Below are positions 57,154-57,225 of a DNA stretch of 57,225 nt, piece after piece (position 1 is the first letter of the stretch; every line of letters starts with the position of its first letter). Under the pieces are notes generated by a model. That model saw nothing but the letters and a program-made list of their open reading frames with translations, was not told the origin of the DNA and ran no database searches. The DNA comes from a bacterium. Its GTDB lineage: Bacteria > Chloroflexota > Dormibacteria > Aeolococcales > Bog-877. The translations under genes were made by a program, and so were the position numbers. The stretch is taken from the NCBI GenBank assembly GCA_021791415.1, contig JAJYWQ010000020.1, positions 1-57,225 on the forward strand, read 5' to 3'.

Positions 57154-57225
57154 CCAACTGGATCTCACCCAGGCGCCCTCCAGCAAACGGTGGTCGTATC
57201 CAATTTCGCAACCGTGCTCAACCCA

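Noticed and set aside
56660-57211. Extended 183-codon start of the dsrE-like gene
   Set aside because: It would run antisense through tRNA-Leu; the GTG at 56977 has its own -10 box.
1-57225. Mobile element, prophage, CRISPR or toxin-antitoxin locus
   Set aside because: No transposase, integrase, direct-repeat array or paired small genes of that kind; codon use looks uniform.

Overview
The window is a gene-dense, very GC-rich bacterial chromosome segment. Genes run in long, mostly minus-strand operons with 1-11 bp stop/start overlaps and frequent GTG and TTG starts. It carries about 48 protein genes, one tRNA-Leu and a perfect CIRCE operator. I see no insertion sequence, prophage, CRISPR array or other sign of a mobile element; this is core chromosome. 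Coenzyme F420 chemistry (an NADPH:F420 reductase-like gene), an HrcA/CIRCE heat-shock locus, PMT-type protein O-mannosyltransferase, a Tal-Pgi fusion and the mfd-mazG-divIC order suggest an Actinomycetota/Chloroflexota-grade lineage. Bacterial bS21 (rpsU) is present, although mycobacterial ribosomes lack it, which argues against a typical actinomycete. My best guess, unproven, is a Dormibacterota- or Chloroflexota-like organism.

Layout. 1-7.7 kb: end of a lipoprotein gene, a DivIC/FtsB-like gene, then the translation/repair operon rpsU-ybeY-pth-mfd-mazG (minus). 7.8-9.6 kb: rsmE and a GalT-like gene (plus). 9.6-13.1 kb: hsp20, and hrcA-grpE-dnaJ under CIRCE. 13.1-18 kb: a VIT1-type transporter, lepA-hemW, a GNAT protein and a DUF2795-like protein. 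18.2-21.8 kb: a small unknown gene followed by the D and I subunits of a Mg/Co-chelatase. 21.8-27.3 kb: F420 reductase and the full pyruvate dehydrogenase operon (pdhA-pdhB-pdhC-lpdA). 27.3-28.8 kb: a structured leader and two unknown helical proteins. 28.8-35.2 kb: the non-oxidative pentose phosphate operon tkt, tal-pgi, pgl, rpe. 35.3-39.2 kb: a YtcJ-like amidohydrolase, glutamate dehydrogenase and 6-phosphogluconate dehydrogenase. 39.3-45.6 kb: a membrane protein, a class V aminotransferase, an acyl-CoA carboxylase beta subunit, an unknown protein and rnhB. 45.7-54.4 kb: MBL hydrolase, MFS permease, GT4 glycosyltransferase, amidohydrolase, two large GT-C-like membrane proteins and a PH-like membrane protein. 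54.4-57.2 kb: MTA phosphorylase, a DsrE/DsrE/DsrH-MoeB sulfur-relay-like operon and tRNA-Leu(UAA).

How it fits together: the cell has PDH, the pentose phosphate shunt (pgl, gnd, rpe, tkt, tal, pgi), glutamate catabolism or assimilation, and tetrapyrrole/cobalamin metal insertion. It also glycosylates surface proteins and has standard protein-quality control.

The most notable signals are regulatory or decoding features rather than a new gene cassette. (i) A TANNNT box sits exactly 6-7 nt before the start codon of at least eight genes, which implies leaderless mRNAs. (ii) rpsU has no usable start codon except CTG, placed behind a perfect Shine-Dalgarno; ybeY may also start at CTG. (iii) A four-gene DsrE-DsrE-DsrH-E1 operon looks like an undescribed sulfur-transfer module. 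Coordinates and motifs come from reading the sequence; family names rest on motif recognition without database searches.
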